64,000 nucleotides of DNA from JACKHA01 sp041401985 (GTDB lineage: Bacteria; Planctomycetota; Phycisphaerae; Phycisphaerales; UBA1924). Shown piece by piece: positions 9,336 through 17,664 of this stretch. The notes under the pieces are model-generated. The model was not told where the DNA came from and ran no database searches. It saw only the letters and a list, made by a program, of their open reading frames with translations. Position numbers and translations under genes: made by a program. The DNA lies in NCBI GenBank assembly GCA_041401985.1, contig JAWKTE010000013.1, forward strand, positions 62,001 to 126,000. The letters run 5' to 3'. How positions within the stretch are numbered: the first letter of the stretch is position 1; every line of letters starts with the position of its first letter.

Positions 9336-10037
9336 TCAGCCCCCCGCCGCCCGCACCGCCGAGTCGGCCAGTTGCGCAAACGTCTGGCGCGAACCGTCGG
9401 CCGAGACAACGTGCGACTCGGTATCCGCCTGCATCGCCTCGGCCTCGGCCCGGGCCGAGGCCACGTCGCCCATACCCAGGAAGGCATGAACCCGCCCGAG
9501 GTGTGCCTTCGCGGCCGTCTTGCCGAACTCGTGGGCCGCCCCCTGCACCTGGGCAATGGTCGCGTCCGGGTAGTCCCGCGCGACCTTGGCAAAGGCGTCC
9601 AGCGCGTCGGCGTACAGGTGCATGCGGAGGTAGCACAGCCCGACGTTGCACTGGGCGTCGTCGGCCAGGTCGTTCTTCCTGTCCGCCGCCAGGTCCTTGA
9701 ACGCGCTGATGGCGTCGAACAGGAACCCGGACTGGGCCATGTCCATCGCCTGGGCGAACAGTTCCAGCGCCTTGGCCCCGGTCGGCTTGGCGGCCTTCTT
9801 GGGCGCGTGGCGCGAGCCCGACCGCGGCCCATGGGCCGCGTGCGACTTGGTCGACGCAGCCGCCCGCCCGCCGCCCGCCTTCTTGGTGGCCTTCTTCGAG
9901 ACCTTCTTGGAGGCCTTCTTGGCGACCTTCTTGGGCGCCTTCTTCGCGGCCGGCTTCTTCGCGGCCGGCTTCTTCGAGGCGGCCTTCTTGGGCGCCTTCT
10001 TGGAGGACGAGGTTCGAGTGGTCTTCTTCTTGGCCAT
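9336..10037 (-). CDS. Lys/Ala-rich histone-H1-like N-terminus with TPR domain
   Basis: 233 aa. Residues 1-60 are a highly basic tail of KKAPKKAASKKPAAKK-type repeats, like bacterial histone-H1/AlgP-like tails, which bind DNA or polyanions. Residues 85-233 form a helical TPR-like domain (ALELFAQAMDMAQSGFLFDA, AQCNVGLCYLRMHLYADALD). The start at ATG 10037 (MAKKKTTRTSS) is preferred to an upstream in-frame ATG. It lies downstream of the SPFH gene on the same strand, separated by a GC hairpin (10162-10178). The combination suggests a nucleoid- or RNA-associated scaffold, but that is inference. The DNA of the tail is itself repetitive. Confidence 0.8.
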   Translation of the reverse strand: MAKKKTTRTSSSKKAPKKAASKKPAAKKPAAKKAPKKVAKKASKKVSKKATKKAGGGRAAASTKSHAAHGPRSGSRHAPKKAAKPTGAKALELFAQAMDMAQSGFLFDAISAFKDLAADRKNDLADDAQCNVGLCYLRMHLYADALDAFAKVARDYPDATIAQVQGAAHEFGKTAAKAHLGRVHAFLGMGDVASARAEAEAMQADTESHVVSADGSRQTFAQLADSAVRAAGG

Positions 10038-10161
10038 TCGAAGGTGCTCCGCGGGACGCGTCTGGTGCGATTCGGACGGCCCCACGCCGCCCTTGGCTGA
10101 TCCTGAAGAGCATCGACCCGATCCGCCGGGCCGCCGTACTCTGCGTTACCGCCTGATTGGG

Positions 10162-10178
10162 AGGCGGGCGGCCCGCCT
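10162..10178. repeat. GC-rich perfect inverted repeat
   Basis: AGGCGGGC and GCCCGCCT surround a single G between the SPFH stop (10214) and the TPR gene start (10037), both minus strand. It could fold as a short terminator-like hairpin of about 6 bp, but no T-run follows in either direction. Function is uncertain. Confidence 0.3.
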
Positions 10179-10213
10179 GTTCATGTCCCCGGGGGAAGTC
10201 CGGGGGATTCGGT

Positions 10214-11332
10214 TCAGATCGACTTGAGCAGTTCGGCCTTCTTGGCCTCGAAGTCTTCTTTGGTGATGGCGCCCATGTCCAGCAACTCCTTGAGTTGCTT
10301 GAGTTTGGCGAAGGGGTCGGCCTGGGTGGCGACCGCCGCGACGCCCGCCGGGTTCTGGCCCTGGGCCGGGGCGGCCCCGGCGGCGGGCTGCTGGTTCTGC
10401 ATCATCTGGCCCATCATCTGGGGCATCATCATGGCCAGGCCGAGGTTCACGCCGGTGTCCATCGCGCTGCTCCCGCCGCCGCCCGAACCCTGCCCGGGGT
10501 TGGCGGCCATGGTCTTCATGGCGTCGGCCATGCCGACCTGCTGGTAGGAGGTGCCGGCCTCGGCCAGGCGGGCGGCGCCGGCGGCCTTGGCCTCGAGTTC
10601 GAGTTGGGTGCCGCGAGCCCGGGCGAACGCCTCGCTGGCGATGCCGGCGTTGCGATCGAGGACCTGGCGGATCTCCTCGGTGGTGGAGACGGAGTTGACC
10701 GCCAGTTCGGTCATCTCGACGCCGAGGGTCGCGACCTCGGGCGAGATGATGGCCTTGACGCCGATGCCGAGTTCGCGGTAGTAGCGCGGCAGTTCGACGA
10801 ACGACTTGCCGAGAGAGGCCACGCCGTCGGTCAGGGCGGCCACGATGTATTGGGCTCGGAGGTAGTCCTCGATGTCGCGCGTGCGGAAGATCGGGCGGGT
10901 GCCGACGACCTTGGGCACGAAGATGGACGGGTCGGTCACGCGGATGGCGAAGCGGCCGTTGGCCCGGATCGGGATCTGGAGCAGGATCGGATCGGGGATG
11001 TAGACCGGCGAGGGCGTGCCCCACTTCAGGTCGCGGTGGAGGCTGGTGGCGACGTAGTAGACCTCCGCCCGGAACGGCGTGTTGCCCTTGCCGTAGACCA
11101 TGCCGGTGACGAACTTGGTGAGCACGGGCACGTTTTGGGTGGTCAGGACGTAGCGCCCCGGCTCGAAGGTGGCCATGGCCTTGCCGTCGCGGAAGAAGAC
11201 GGCGACCTGGCCCTCGCGGACGATGAGCTGGGAGCCCCATTCGATGACGCCCTCGCCGGTGGCGGGGAGTCGGGCGGCAAGGACATCGCCGACGGTGTCC
11301 TGGAACTCGATGATCTGGGCCAGTTGGGGCAT
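10214..11332 (-). CDS. SPFH-domain protein with C-terminal SHOCT (virion-core-like/YdjI family)
   Basis: 372 aa. The SPFH/Band-7 domain spans about residues 25-240 (VIEWGSQLIVREGQVAVFF, GRYVLTTQNVPVL). A helical, Gly/Gln/Met-rich linker follows (MMMPQMMGQMMQNQQ). The last 30 residues are a SHOCT oligomerisation motif (DPFAKLKQLKELLDMGAITK). The family is often annotated as virion-core-like. SPFH proteins assemble into membrane-associated scaffolds, but there is no transmembrane helix here, so it is likely cytosolic or peripheral. The start MPQLAQIIEF fits the family. The next upstream gene on this strand is a small helical protein, and two zinc-ribbon genes follow divergently. Together they may form one functional neighbourhood. 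Confidence 0.9.
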   Translation of the reverse strand: MPQLAQIIEFQDTVGDVLAARLPATGEGVIEWGSQLIVREGQVAVFFRDGKAMATFEPGRYVLTTQNVPVLTKFVTGMVYGKGNTPFRAEVYYVATSLHRDLKWGTPSPVYIPDPILLQIPIRANGRFAIRVTDPSIFVPKVVGTRPIFRTRDIEDYLRAQYIVAALTDGVASLGKSFVELPRYYRELGIGVKAIISPEVATLGVEMTELAVNSVSTTEEIRQVLDRNAGIASEAFARARGTQLELEAKAAGAARLAEAGTSYQQVGMADAMKTMAANPGQGSGGGGSSAMDTGVNLGLAMMMPQMMGQMMQNQQPAAGAAPAQGQNPAGVAAVATQADPFAKLKQLKELLDMGAITKEDFEAKKAELLKSI

Positions 11333-11348
11333 GGAGGGTCTCGATCAG

Positions 11349-11620
11349 GTACGAGGCACTAGGCATTGGGCACGAGGCACTCGGGAGGGGAGAACGCGGA
11401 GGTCGCGGAGGTGGGCGGAGGGACGCGGAGAAGAGACATGGGCCGGGTGTTGGGGCTGGCGTGGCGACTGGGCCGCGCCGTGTGGAATCGACAATCCGTT
11501 GCCCGATCTCCGGGACTCAGGACCAAGGACTCAGGACTCAGGACTCAGGACTCAGGACTCAGGACTCAGGACTCAGGACTCTACCAACGATTCTCTTGTC
11601 TCTCTTCTCTACTGCTCTGC
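11349..11620. repeat. Repeat-filled spacer: GGCACTAGGCA-like motifs, G-rich arm and GGACTCA array
   Basis: The spacer between the SPFH start and the next minus-strand gene holds three kinds of repeat. Degenerate 'ACGAGGCACTAGGCATTGGG' units lie at 11350-11380. A G-rich arm at 11391-11437 has CGCGGAG repeated at intervals and resembles the left arm of the 43.6 kb hairpin. A 7-bp tandem array follows: GGACTCA at 11513, one degenerate unit, then seven perfect units at 11527-11575 and a partial one. A pyrimidine-rich stretch (TCTCTTGTCTCTCTTCTC) after it can pair partly with GAGAAGAGACA at 11427-11438. Confidence 0.7.
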
Positions 11621-12109
11621 TCACTTCACATCCATCAGCAAATGGTCTCGCTCCAGCACGGCCTTCTCGATGTTCTGCAGGGCCGTGACGCACTGGTCGG
11701 CGGCGGCGGGGATGTCGTCGGCGCGGGGGAGGCCCTCGATGATCTGGCCGACCTCGTTGACGCGTTCCAGAACGCTCGCGTCGTTCTCGTAGATGCGGTC
11801 GAGTTGCTCGGGGCCGATCTCGGCGGTGTCGAAGAAGCCCGAGTAGCCGGCCGGGGCGTGGCGGATCAGGTCGGTCACACGCTCGAGTTTCCGCTTGACC
11901 AGTTCGAGCGGCTCGAGGTTGTCGAACTGGAACTTGCGGCTGGACTCGGCGATGGCGCGGTCGACGACGGCCTTTCGCTCCTGCAGGCGCGTGACGATGG
12001 CGTGGCGGAGCATGCGGTCCGCGTCGCGGCGCTGCTCCTTGTCCTTGTAGCCCTTGTAGCCGGGGATGAGCCCGGCGACGAAGTCGACTCCCTTGCGCAA
12101 GATGCCCAC
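11621..12109 (-). CDS. Small helical protein of unknown function, SPFH partner candidate
   Basis: 162 aa, not recognised. The N-terminus reads VGILRKGVDFVAGLIPGYKG followed by YKDKEQRRDADRMLR. The rest is charged and helical with no membrane segment and no Cys pair. The GTG start at 12109 is chosen because AAGGAAGG lies about 10-16 nt before it and because upstream in-frame residues are low-complexity. The much longer frame to 12922 runs antisense to the zinc-ribbon gene. A TATATT hexamer on the minus strand (plus 12174-12179) may be its -10. It precedes the SPFH gene on the same strand, with the repeat spacer between them. Confidence 0.7.
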   Translation of the reverse strand: MGILRKGVDFVAGLIPGYKGYKDKEQRRDADRMLRHAIVTRLQERKAVVDRAIAESSRKFQFDNLEPLELVKRKLERVTDLIRHAPAGYSGFFDTAEIGPEQLDRIYENDASVLERVNEVGQIIEGLPRADDIPAAADQCVTALQNIEKAVLERDHLLMDVK

Positions 12110-12443
12110 GCGAGCGCCCCCTTCCTTGTCGGCCCGCCCCACTCGGCGGACGCGTGGCCCGGACGACCGGCCCAATATAGCCGGGGATTCCGGCGTGTGC
12201 GCGGCGTGCCCGACGCCGATTCGCCCGACGATCCCGGCGGACATCCGGATTCGTGGCCCGCCCGGGGCCGCGCTTGCGGATGTTCTTCGGAGTGGCGTCG
12301 CCCGGTTTCGTGGGTCGCCCGCGCGGCGCCGCGGTCCTGCGTCGACTGTTCGGGCCTGATCCGGTAGGCTGCGCGGCTCCTGCGACTGGTGATCGACGCC
12401 GGCCCCGCCCGCCGGAGGCGCGCGGCCCGCCCGGAGCACGCCC
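12110..12443. promoter_or_regulatory. Divergent promoter region between the small helical gene and zinc-ribbon gene A
   Basis: 334 nt. Minus strand: candidate -10 TATATT (plus 12174-12179), which would give a leader of about 58 nt before GTG 12109. Plus strand: candidate -10 TAGGCT (12364-12369) about 75 nt before ATG 12444. No clear -35 elements and no RNA gene were recognised. Open frames crossing this stretch are shadows. Confidence 0.3.
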
Positions 12444-14993
12444 ATGGCCAGCCACATGCCACACTGCCCGGCGTGCGCGGCCCCGCTGCCCGAGTACGGC
12501 GACGACGGGATCGTCACCTGCGAGTTCTGCGGGACGGACTCCAACGTGCAGCGGGAACTCGTGCCCCGCTGGCCGCTCCGGTCGCCCCCGCTGTCGCTCA
12601 AGGGGTGGCGTCCGAAGGTCGAGGGGCACACTCGGTATTCGTCGGACCGGCTGCCGCTCGAGGGCCTCGAGAACTTCTGCGTCCAACTGGCGAACTGGGA
12701 CGCGGGGGTGGTTTTCACCCATCTGCTGACCGAGCCGGACCCGGATCGCCAGTTCGTGATCGCGACCACCAGCAGCCTGCCGGTGTGGGACAAGGATGCC
12801 GTGGCGTGGGCGGCGGCGCTGGCCGACGAGGTGTCGCGCCAGTTCCGCGAGGGACGCGGCTCGCTGGCGATGGCGATCACGCTGCTGCTCCGCGGGATCG
12901 CGGCCGGCAAGAACGACAGCAAGGCCCTCGAACTGCTGGCGGCCCTTCGGAAAGCCCAGCAGCAGGGGCCGAACTGGGAAGAGGAGTCGGCGCGCCTGGT
13001 GCGTCATTGCTTTGCGACCACGGGGTACATCCGCCGGCGGGAGGACTCGCGGACCTGCCGCGCGATGCTGGAACTGGCCCGGGTCGTCGAGGGCTGCTGC
13101 CCGAGATCGGACGTGGCGCTGGTCGCGCTATCGGCGGCGGGCCCGGCGGCCATGCAGCGCTTGATGGACCTGGCGGCGGAGGCACGAGAGGACGGCGACG
13201 AGAAGGGGGCGGCCCTGCGGCTCGAGTGCCTCCGCCTGCTGCTGGCGCGCCTCGGCGACTCGTACCACGACCCGCGGAACGCCGAGCGCCTCGGGCTGCA
13301 ACTCGACGCGGCGTTCCACCTGATCATGACGCGCCGGGGACCGGAGCAGGAGGCGCTGGTCCGGTTTGTGGCCGACCTGGCCGACGACCATACCAACGAG
13401 CCGGACGAGCGGAACCCCCGCGACTGGCCCGGGCCGAAGGAGGTGCTCAACCCGATCCTGCTCTTCACGGCTGAGATGCTGCGCGAGCGGCCGGCGCTTG
13501 GCGAGCAGATGCTGCGTGCGATCAAAGAGGAATACCGCGAGGCCACCGGCGGCTGGGGGCACATGGACCGCTGGAAGGAGGCGGTCGGGCTGGTGCCGAC
13601 GGCGGAGGGGCGGGCGGCGTTCGTGCGGACCTTCCACGAGATCGTGGGGCCGCCGGGCGGTCGGTTTGCGATGCGGAACGTGATCGACCTGGCCGCGGCA
13701 CTGCCCGCGCTGCCGGAGCCTGATCCGAAACGAAGGTCGGGCGTGGCGCTGGCGCGTCCCGTGGCGGGCCAGGCCGAGTGCCCGTCGTGCGGGCGGGCGT
13801 TGCCGCTGAAGGAACTGCTTCTGGTGGTCGTGTGCGGGTACTGCGGCGGGGCGGCCCGGATCGCGCGGGAACTGCGGGTGGTCTCGCCGGGCGTGCGCGA
13901 GGACGACCTGGGGCACTGGTCGCCGCGGCGGCTTCTCGACACCTATCGAACATCCGACGACGACTCGCTGCGGATGGCGATCGCAAACGAACTCGACTCG
14001 CCGCTGACCGATGGCGGGCGGTTCGCCGAGCATGCCGACGCGGTGCTGGAGGTGCTGTCGGGGGATCTGCCGGGCGACATCGGCTACGCGATGGACCGGG
14101 TGGTCAAACGCCTGCACCGGCATCGGGACGAGGGATTCAGCAAGGCGCTGGTGGACTCGTTCCGGCGCGGGCGGTTCGGGCCGCACCAGAACAAGCGGCT
14201 GCTCGGGGCGATCGCCGCGGCGGGGTCCGTCGCGCTGCCCGCGCTGCTCGACTACGTGGACGCGAACGCCCGACGCATCAAGAAGCACGACGAGGCCGTC
14301 GGCACGGCCCTGAGTCTCGCGCGGCGTCTGCTCGACGAAGCGGACGACGCCGGCAGCGAGGACCAGACCCGCTGGCTGCTGGAACGGATGCACGAGGCGG
14401 GCGACCCGCTGGCGGCGGAACTGGCAGAGCATCTGATCCACTCGCGATTCCGGAATCAGGTGTTCGGTCCGTCGCAGGAGATGGTGGTGAGGTTCATCGA
14501 CGAGCATCTGGACGTTGAGAACCTCGAGTTCCCCCGGTGGATGTGGCGGGGCTCCCACGACAAGGGCCGCGACGACGATGGTGACCGCGATCGGCCGGCA
14601 CGCCCGAAGAACGAGACGCCCGAGCAGCGCCGGGCCCGGATGCTCGCCCGCGATGCGGCCAACCTGATCGAAGAGATGGACTGGTGGCGCAGCGAGCACG
14701 ACACGGCTGAGAGCATCCTCGAACGCCTGGCCATCCTCGAGTCCCTTCGCCTCGACGCGACGCGCCACTGCGTCATGCACTCGGCCCGATCCCGCCCCGC
14801 GGACATGACCGGCAGCCAATACGCCCAGGTGAAAAAGGTCCTGAGGCCGTGGCGCGCGCACCCGAAACTCGGCCCGATCGTCGAAGAGGTGCTCGAAGGG
14901 CTTCGGGCGCCCGGGCTGGGCAAGCGGATGGAGGGGATGTTCCAGCGGCTCGAACGCAATCGCACGATGCGGCGGCTGATGTTCTGGCGGTAA
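12444..14993 (+). CDS. Zinc-ribbon/helical-repeat protein A (unknown function)
   Basis: 849 aa. A treble-clef or ribbon-type zinc site opens the protein: C8-x2-C11 and C26-x2-C29 (HCPACAAPLP, TCEFCGTD). A second ribbon lies mid-protein at C446-x2-C449 and C464-x2-C467 (CPSCGRALPL, VCGYCGG). Each ribbon is followed by a long alpha-helical region, possibly HEAT-like. The organisation ribbon-helical-ribbon-helical suggests an internal duplication. No enzyme motif, signal peptide or membrane helix was found. It is a tandem paralogue of the next gene, with 103 nt between them. Such ribbons usually serve protein or nucleic-acid contacts. The function is not known to me. Confidence 0.85.
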   Translation: MASHMPHCPACAAPLPEYGDDGIVTCEFCGTDSNVQRELVPRWPLRSPPLSLKGWRPKVEGHTRYSSDRLPLEGLENFCVQLANWDAGVVFTHLLTEPDPDRQFVIATTSSLPVWDKDAVAWAAALADEVSRQFREGRGSLAMAITLLLRGIAAGKNDSKALELLAALRKAQQQGPNWEEESARLVRHCFATTGYIRRREDSRTCRAMLELARVVEGCCPRSDVALVALSAAGPAAMQRLMDLAAEAREDGDEKGAALRLECLRLLLARLGDSYHDPRNAERLGLQLDAAFHLIMTRRGPEQEALVRFVADLADDHTNEPDERNPRDWPGPKEVLNPILLFTAEMLRERPALGEQMLRAIKEEYREATGGWGHMDRWKEAVGLVPTAEGRAAFVRTFHEIVGPPGGRFAMRNVIDLAAALPALPEPDPKRRSGVALARPVAGQAECPSCGRALPLKELLLVVVCGYCGGAARIARELRVVSPGVREDDLGHWSPRRLLDTYRTSDDDSLRMAIANELDSPLTDGGRFAEHADAVLEVLSGDLPGDIGYAMDRVVKRLHRHRDEGFSKALVDSFRRGRFGPHQNKRLLGAIAAAGSVALPALLDYVDANARRIKKHDEAVGTALSLARRLLDEADDAGSEDQTRWLLERMHEAGDPLAAELAEHLIHSRFRNQVFGPSQEMVVRFIDEHLDVENLEFPRWMWRGSHDKGRDDDGDRDRPARPKNETPEQRRARMLARDAANLIEEMDWWRSEHDTAESILERLAILESLRLDATRHCVMHSARSRPADMTGSQYAQVKKVLRPWRAHPKLGPIVEEVLEGLRAPGLGKRMEGMFQRLERNRTMRRLMFWR

Positions 14994-15096
14994 GCGCGAG
15001 CCTTCCGAAGCCCTCGTGCTCAAGGCCCTCCTGCCCAAGCCCTCAGCCCCACGCTTTCACCGACCGACCCAACCAACCGATGCAGCGGACCATGCC

Positions 15097-17649
15097 ATGA
15101 CCAAGACCCCCCACTGCCCCGCCTGCGCCGCCCCGCTGCCCGAACTCGAGGCCCAGCAGATCGTCACCTGCGACTTCTGCGGCACGGACGTCAACGCCGA
15201 GTACGAGCCCGCGCCGGCCCCGGCTCTGCGGTCACCGCCGCTGTCCGACGAGCGTGAGTACGACGACGCGGACGACCCGCCGGAGGACTGGCAGGCCGGG
15301 CCGTGGGTCCACGCGCTGCTCACGAGCGAGCGCGACCGGGCGCTGGCGCTGGCCGACGCGGGCAACGGTCGCCTGACCGGCGAGGACCTGATGCTGTGGT
15401 CACCCGCGCTGGCCGATGCGCTCATCAAGGCCGAAAGGGAGGGCGACTCCGAGTGGGCGCGACACTTGATCGTTTTCCTGAGCGATGGCGCGTTCATGCG
15501 AGCCAACGACGGCATCAAGGAGGACTGGCCCGAGGCCAGGGCCGCCCGCGAGGGGCGGCGCATGCGGGCCGGGGACTTCCGGGCGGCCCAGCGCGTCCAG
15601 CCCAAGGACGCGTGGTTCTTCCTCCAGATCGCGGATCGCCTGCTCAAGGAGGTTCCCGAGAGCCCCGGCGGGATGATCGTCCTCACAAGCGCGGGCCCCG
15701 CCGGCCTGCGCCGATTCCTCGAACTCGCCGCCGAGTTCGAGACCGCGGGCGACCAGGAGCGCATGGACGACGCGCTCGTCTGCGTCAGACGAATCCTGAC
15801 CGAGACGACCGACGACTGGGCCTTCGGTGTCGTGTTCGACGTGGCGACGTACCTCCTGCCGACGCTGCCGACACGCACCCAGCAGGCCGTTATCGACACG
15901 CTGGGCGACCTGGCCGACCAGTCCATCGACGAGCCGGGACGCGAATACGGGCGCGAGTGGCGCGGCCCGGACGACATGCTCACCGTGTTGTTGCTCTACG
16001 CCGACGATCTGGTGCACGACCACCCGGACCTTGCCAGTCGGATGCTCGACGCCGTGGTCGAGGGCGCCAGCCGCCACCCGTTCGAGCGGTATCGGTGGGG
16101 CGTGGCCTTGCGGGCCGTGCCGACCGCCAAGGGGCGGGCCGCGTGCCTGGACGCGTTCGAGCGGGTCTACCAGCAGCGGGCCGAGGAGACCGAGCAGGAC
16201 CTGCTGGATGAGATGTGGCGCAAACGCCGCGGCGAGGGACTCAAGCCGATCCTCAAGGGCGACCTGCCCGCCATGCCCCAGACCGCCCGGGCCCGCGATG
16301 GCCAGGCGCCCTGCCCCTCGTGCGGGCACCCGCTGCAACTTGCAACCGGACGCCTCATCACCACCTGCGACCACTGCGGCCAGAACTCACGCGTCGCCCG
16401 CGAGGTCCGCACCATCCGGCGCGTGCTCCATCCCGAATCGCTCGACCTGCACACATGGGAGCCCGAGCGCCTCGTCTCGACCATGCTCGAGACCGAGGAG
16501 GACGCCCTGCGCCTGGCCATCGCCAACGAACTGGCCAGCGCCACCAGCGACGGCGGACGCTTCATCGAACTCGCCCCGGCCCTGGTCCGCTACATGCTCG
16601 CCGAGCACATCCCCGATGACGTCGAACGCCTCCTGGGCGGCGGCATCGAGTCGATGCTCCGCTTCCGCGACCCGGCGTTCCTCGACGCCCTGTTCACGGC
16701 GATCCGCGACCAGGCCTTCACGCGGGAAGGCTCGGACCGCCTGCTCGACGCCCTCGAGAAGGCCGGGCCCCCCGCGGCCCCGCTGCTGTTCGACCTGTGC
16801 GACAAGGTCACCGCCGACGCCGACGCCTGGAACATGTACACCCTCCGGGCCAGCCAGGTCGCGATGACGGTGATCCAGCGATGGGCCGAGCGCGACCGGG
16901 ACACGATGGCCTCGTTCATGCTCGAACGCATGGAGACCAGCGGGCCGGCCCTGTCCGACCAACTCCCGACGTTCCTCGGCTTCAACGTCTTCGAGGGCCG
17001 CCCATACGACCGCGTGCAGGAGCGGATCATCCGCTTTATCGACGCGCACACCGACCCGGCCAAGGTAGACTGGCACAAGGGCATCAGCCCGCTTGGGCCG
17101 GAACTCAGCGTGCCCCACCTGTCGTGGACCGCCGAGGACATCGCCCAGGCCGAGAAACGCCTGGGCCTGAAGTGGGCCCAGGGCGGCGAACTGGACACCC
17201 ACAAGATCATGATGAGCATCCCGGCCTTGCCGGGCGCGCAGGTCACGCTCCGCCAGGTCTCGATGCTGTTCTCGCAGGTGGACTCGAACTGGGACCCGCC
17301 CCGGCGAACCGACGACCTGCTCAAACGCCTCACGTTGGCGCGCGAGGTGCTGCACGACAGCACACGCTGGCTCGTGTTCAAGTCGATCACCGAGCCGCCA
17401 TCGCGCTTGGATGTCGACGCTTGCCGCGAGGCGCTCGAACGGCTCGAGCAGATCCCAGCCGGAGAGAACCTCGCGCCGTGGAAGGCGATCGTGGTTCAGG
17501 CGCTGACCGCCGACCCGGACAAGACGCCCGCGGCCATCGAGAAGCAGCGCGGCCAGAACTGGACCCCGCCGCGCGGAAAACTGCAGTGGCAACTCGCCAA
17601 GGCCCGCCAGTCGCTCGGCGCCCTGGCCAGGCGGATCCTGAGGAAGTAG
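15097..17649 (+). CDS. Zinc-ribbon/helical-repeat protein B, tandem paralogue of A
   Basis: 850 aa, nearly the same length and plan as its upstream neighbour. The N-terminal ribbon has C7-x2-C10 and C25-x2-C28 (HCPACAAPLPEL, TCDFCGTD). The middle ribbon has C406-x2-C409 and C424-x2-C427 (CPSCGHPLQL, TCDHCGQ). The best conserved stretch after the second ribbon is LRLAIANELASATSDGGRF, against LRMAIANELDSPLTDGGRF in A. Other helical parts are quite diverged, so the duplication is old. The start is ATG 15097 (MTKTPHC), as the zinc motif then sits as in protein A. The gene ends 15 nt before the convergent pyrD stop. Confidence 0.85.
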   Translation: MTKTPHCPACAAPLPELEAQQIVTCDFCGTDVNAEYEPAPAPALRSPPLSDEREYDDADDPPEDWQAGPWVHALLTSERDRALALADAGNGRLTGEDLMLWSPALADALIKAEREGDSEWARHLIVFLSDGAFMRANDGIKEDWPEARAAREGRRMRAGDFRAAQRVQPKDAWFFLQIADRLLKEVPESPGGMIVLTSAGPAGLRRFLELAAEFETAGDQERMDDALVCVRRILTETTDDWAFGVVFDVATYLLPTLPTRTQQAVIDTLGDLADQSIDEPGREYGREWRGPDDMLTVLLLYADDLVHDHPDLASRMLDAVVEGASRHPFERYRWGVALRAVPTAKGRAACLDAFERVYQQRAEETEQDLLDEMWRKRRGEGLKPILKGDLPAMPQTARARDGQAPCPSCGHPLQLATGRLITTCDHCGQNSRVAREVRTIRRVLHPESLDLHTWEPERLVSTMLETEEDALRLAIANELASATSDGGRFIELAPALVRYMLAEHIPDDVERLLGGGIESMLRFRDPAFLDALFTAIRDQAFTREGSDRLLDALEKAGPPAAPLLFDLCDKVTADADAWNMYTLRASQVAMTVIQRWAERDRDTMASFMLERMETSGPALSDQLPTFLGFNVFEGRPYDRVQERIIRFIDAHTDPAKVDWHKGISPLGPELSVPHLSWTAEDIAQAEKRLGLKWAQGGELDTHKIMMSIPALPGAQVTLRQVSMLFSQVDSNWDPPRRTDDLLKRLTLAREVLHDSTRWLVFKSITEPPSRLDVDACREALERLEQIPAGENLAPWKAIVVQALTADPDKTPAAIEKQRGQNWTPPRGKLQWQLAKARQSLGALARRILRK

Positions 17650-17664
17650 ACAGGAGCCGAAGCC

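Noticed and set aside
8710..9700. Plus-strand lipoprotein-like ORF with frame hop
   Set aside because: Start looks real but after the lipobox-like Cys it becomes endless Pro/Thr/His coding that runs antisense into the TPR gene; kept only as a region note.
11513..11580. Possible CRISPR array
   Set aside because: Unit of 7 bp without spacers; a simple tandem repeat. No Cas gene in the window.
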